This document shows, piece after piece, positions 50,635-64,000 of a DNA stretch of 64,000 bases. The stretch is taken from the NCBI GenBank assembly GCA_054601695.1, contig BAAHQB010000197.1, positions 1-64,000 of the forward strand. Direction: 5' to 3'. How positions within the stretch are numbered: position 1 is the stretch's first letter; every line of letters starts with the position of its first letter. Source of the DNA: Amorphochlora amoebiformis (taxonomy: Eukaryota > Cercozoa > Chlorarachniophyceae). Under the pieces are notes generated by a model, which was not told where the DNA came from, ran no database searches, and was given only the letters and a program-made list of their open reading frames with translations. Both the position numbers and the translations under genes were made by a program.

Positions 50635-50686
<52 letters not shown>

Positions 50687-50830
50687 CATAAACACATATA
50701 CGATACCGAAGGCCTCTAGAGGAGATACATTGATCAGCTTATCCATATCTTATAGATGTGTATATATATATATATGTATAAACCACGGTCTGTAGAAAGG
50801 TAGACGGGGGGAGTATACCGATTAGCTTTT

Positions 50831-50861
<31 letters not shown>

Positions 50862-51100
50862 CAATTATATAATTTATGTACTATAAACAAACATATATAC
50901 ACACATATATACACACATATATATATTGTATAACACATGCAAACACACACACACACACACACACATACATATATATATGAAAATATAGATAGGTACCTAA
51001 GGCCTCTAGGGAAGTCGGCAGGGGGGGGGATATATCGATAAGTTTCTCCATGATACCCTTAGCAGCTTCCGCCCTATCTTTGTATGCACCACTTCCTATT
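49190..51100. repeat. Dispersed short repeat around AAGGCCTCT, in TA microsatellite
   Basis: AAGGCCTCT(T/A)G occurs near 49234, 50709 and 50999. Each is followed by a purine-rich piece, and two are followed by GATCAGCTT or GATAAGTTT. Related fragments lie near 49490 (AGGTAGGATCTAGGTTA) and 50797. No protein is supported. Confidence 0.6.
50307..50437. repeat. (TAA)n trinucleotide array
   Basis: About forty TAA/AAT units with rare changes. Shorter TTA arrays occur in a dynein intron near 20705 and in intron 6 near 15480. Confidence 0.95.
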
Positions 51101-51215
51101 TATATATATATATGTATATACAGTATATACATATGTCTATATATGTATATATATAACGTAATTAGATATATATATGTGTATGTATGTATATATGTAGATA
51201 AATGTATCAATATAT

Positions 51216-51265
<50 letters not shown>

Positions 51266-51401
51266 CGTATACATATAGCTATATATATATGTATATTTAT
51301 TACAAATTAGATATATATATATGTATGTATGTATATATGTAGATAAATGTACATATGTATATGCGTATATACACATATAAATATATAAATAAATATATGA
51401 T

Positions 51402-51445
<44 letters not shown>

Positions 51446-51476
51446 ATATATGTACATATACATGTGTATTTACATA

Positions 51477-51514
<38 letters not shown>

Positions 51515-51715
51515 AAAATATACATGTAAATTATCATTGTGGAAATATGAGTGTGTATATAACATATGGTAAATTTATAGATATATATTTGCGTAAATAT
51601 TCATGTTCTCTCTCTCTCTATATATATATACATTTATATATGTTATGACACAGACTCTGTGGGTTATATAGCTGGCCGCGATCCATAGCACACGCCAATT
51701 GCAACAACTGTCCCT

Positions 51716-52030
51716 AGGGTTAGGTTAGGTTTAGATTTAGGGTTGGGGCTAGGGTTAGGGTTAGGGTTAGGATTAAGGTTAGGGTTAGGGTTAGGGTTAG
51801 GGTGAGGGTTAGGTCTGGGTTATGGGGCAGGAGTTGGGGTTAGGCTAGTTACTAGGTATAGGATTAGGTTTAGCTTTAGAGTTAGGTAAAAGTTTGGATT
51901 GGAGTAAGAGTTTGGGTTGGGAGCAAGGGTTGGATCAGATTAGTCAGGATGGCCAGGGTTAAGGTTAGGGTTAGAGTTGGGGTTAGGGTTAGGGTTAAGG
52001 TTAGGGTTAGGGCTAGGTTTAGGGTTAGAT
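51716..52030 (+). repeat. Degenerate TTAGGG array
   Basis: TTAGGGTTAGGG units, cleanest at 51745-51800, decay into GTTTGGATTGGAG-like variants and then improve again at 51955-52025. Confidence 0.92.
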
Positions 52031-52202
52031 TATGACTGCTAGGGTTCACAGGCTTGGTTGGGTGGGGTAAGGTTAGTGGATATGTGTGTATTATATATCT
52101 TATAATACGTTATACATATATGTATATATATATATATATATATATGTATATTTATACAAACACTATATATATTGTGTGTATATATATACACATGTATACA
52201 TG

Positions 52203-52241
<39 letters not shown>

Positions 52242-52420
52242 ATATTTATATATGTATATTTATACACACACATATATATATATATATATGTACATATATA
52301 TATATATATACATATATACGTGTATATATATGTATATATATTTTATATATATATATATATAAATAGATATACATGTATATTATGTATATACATATTATAT
52401 AATCATACATATATTTAGAC

Positions 52421-52460
<40 letters not shown>

Positions 52461-52540
52461 TATATATATATACACATATATATATATATATATTTATATA
52501 TATATGTTCATATATATATATATATATGTATATGTTCATG

Positions 52541-52633
<93 letters not shown>

Positions 52634-52764
52634 CTGTGTACACATACAACTAAATAAATATATAAATCTAATATATATATATATATATATATAATATGTG
52701 AAATATTAATCTCTATATATGTGTATATACCTTAAGGTTTGCTCGTTCAGAGTCGTCTTGTCCG

Positions 52765-52923
52765 AGAAGGAAAGGGGCCGGGCTCCCAATGGCACTATGC
52801 TGGGATTATACACATAACATACATATATACATATGTATATATATATAAATAACTTATACTGTATATGAATACATTTTATATACATATATATGTATATATA
52901 TATATATATAATATATATATATG

Positions 52924-53009
<86 letters not shown>

Positions 53010-53054
53010 ACGAGTAGGAAACGGCTGGGCTCCCAATTGCGTTATGCTGGGGTT

Positions 53055-53060
<6 letters not shown>
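52765..53060 (+). repeat. Short direct duplication (GGGCTCCCAAT...)
   Basis: A segment reading GGGCTCCCAATGGCACTATG and then CTGGGATTATAC near 52781 recurs near 53027 as GGGCTCCCAATTGCGTTATG and CTGGGGTTATAT. The copies are about 246 bp apart with a long (TA)n run between. Confidence 0.8.
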
Positions 53061-53104
<44 letters not shown>

Positions 53105-53137
53105 CATGTATATAATATATATATATATATATATATA

Positions 53138-53177
<40 letters not shown>

Positions 53178-53181
53178 TATA

Positions 53182-53223
<42 letters not shown>

Positions 53224-53259
53224 ATATATGTTTATGTACATATATGTGTGTGTACATAC

Positions 53260-53311
<52 letters not shown>

Positions 53312-53340
53312 ATGTAAATATATATGTGTGCATATACATA

Positions 53341-53380
<40 letters not shown>

Positions 53381-53429
53381 TATATATATATAATATATGT
53401 GTAATTGTGTGTGTGTGTGTATTCCATAT

Positions 53430-54186
53430 ACACCTATATAAGCCCTACTAACTACTTAATCACACCACAGGCGAAATTCGTCGGCCCAAAAATTGGCGCG
53501 AAACCCTCCTGTTTATCGTTGGAGTCTGCCACTGCACACCCTTCACAGCCATGCCCACTGGCGCTGCTAGGGTTTGGGTTACAGCTTGGGTTAGAGAAGA
53601 TGTGAGGATAGAAGATCAGGGTATTAATAAACATTCAATCAGACCCTCTTTACTCCGGCTTTCTGATATATAGTACTTCCTGAACTACATGAAACATAGG
53701 AAATTATGTACTTATACCCGAGTCTTGGACAAGAAGACATATCACCAACGTAACTCCAAGACCGACGAATATGTATCTGAGGCGTCGAAACATCATATTG
53801 TCAACCTTTCTCCCCTTTCCCCCTCCCCTTTCAAAATCGACTTTTGTGGACCAGGCTTGAGACCATGAAAACTGGTCGTGTATGTGTGAGTGTGGGCTTA
53901 TGAGTGAAAAGAGTGCATAAAACCGCTTACATACGTGCAGGGGCGTTAATGACCCGTGATATCATGTCTATATGCACTGGGAGAATGAAAAGGCACACCT
54001 TCGCCCAGCCACAGGCGGCGTATTCATCATAACACGTGTCAGGTAGAAAGTGTCAAAGTTATCACACCGTGATATCAGGTACTACCGGTTGCTACCCGTT
54101 GTTGATGATAGACTAATATATCAAAATCGATATGTGAGATATCTGATCTTATTAATTGCACGTGTGGAATTCGATAGGCGCAGCCA
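53430..54186 (+). promoter_or_regulatory. Unique region upstream of the SNF2 gene
   Basis: About 750 bp of non-repeat DNA lies before the SNF2 start codon and probably holds its promoter. It includes GGTACTACCGG near 54078, a piece also found in the tRNA-like repeat family, so part of it may be a decayed copy. A stop (54175-54177) in frame with the SNF2 start supports the chosen ATG. No TATA box was evident. Confidence 0.4.

Positions 54187-64000
<9,814 letters not shown>

Overview
The window is eukaryotic nuclear DNA. It holds compact coding exons of balanced base composition in a sea of (TA)n and (TG/CA)n microsatellite. Three spliced protein-coding genes can be followed exon by exon on protein similarity, reading phase and GT/AG borders. 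Cytoplasmic dynein excludes land plants. The high intron density, the degenerate TTAGGG-type interstitial arrays, a Ty1/copia element and an ATRX-like remodeller would fit a unicellular opisthokont or another deep-branching protist or fungus. That placement is inference; no species is claimed.

Layout. 1-3170 (+): 3' part of a copia retrotransposon (reverse transcriptase, RNase H, unusual hairpin-rich 3' region, probable 3' LTR). 3171-10578 (-): a homologue of EMC10, a subunit of the ER membrane protein complex. Seven exons are assigned with confidence, one internal exon is unresolved and the 3' end is uncertain. Its introns carry a palindromic minisatellite and a second, truncated copia fragment. 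10579-10811: a 233-bp shared promoter between divergent start codons. 10812-42950 (+): a complete cytoplasmic dynein 1 heavy chain in 36 exons, predicted at 4,640 aa. 42951-54186: intergenic repeats, including a CTAG-rich segment, degenerate telomere-like arrays, a 23-bp GGTACC satellite, purine-rich tracts and a few exon-like islands. 54187-64000 (+): the 5' part of an ATRX/RAD54L2-type SNF2 ATPase, which runs off the right edge.

A mobile repeat with a tRNA-like head and inverted ends occurs at least five times: three copies in dynein introns, one between genes and one in a SNF2 intron. Every copy is embedded in (TA)n.

The three genes are housekeeping functions (retrograde transport, ER membrane insertion, chromatin remodelling). 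Nothing suggests a shared pathway. The close EMC10/dynein pairing suggests only shared promoter DNA. The more unusual content is the repeat landscape: introns made of stop-free, self-complementary TA repeats whose 5' splice sites are often part of the repeat, the tRNA-like inverted-end repeat family, and the telomere-like and palindromic arrays.
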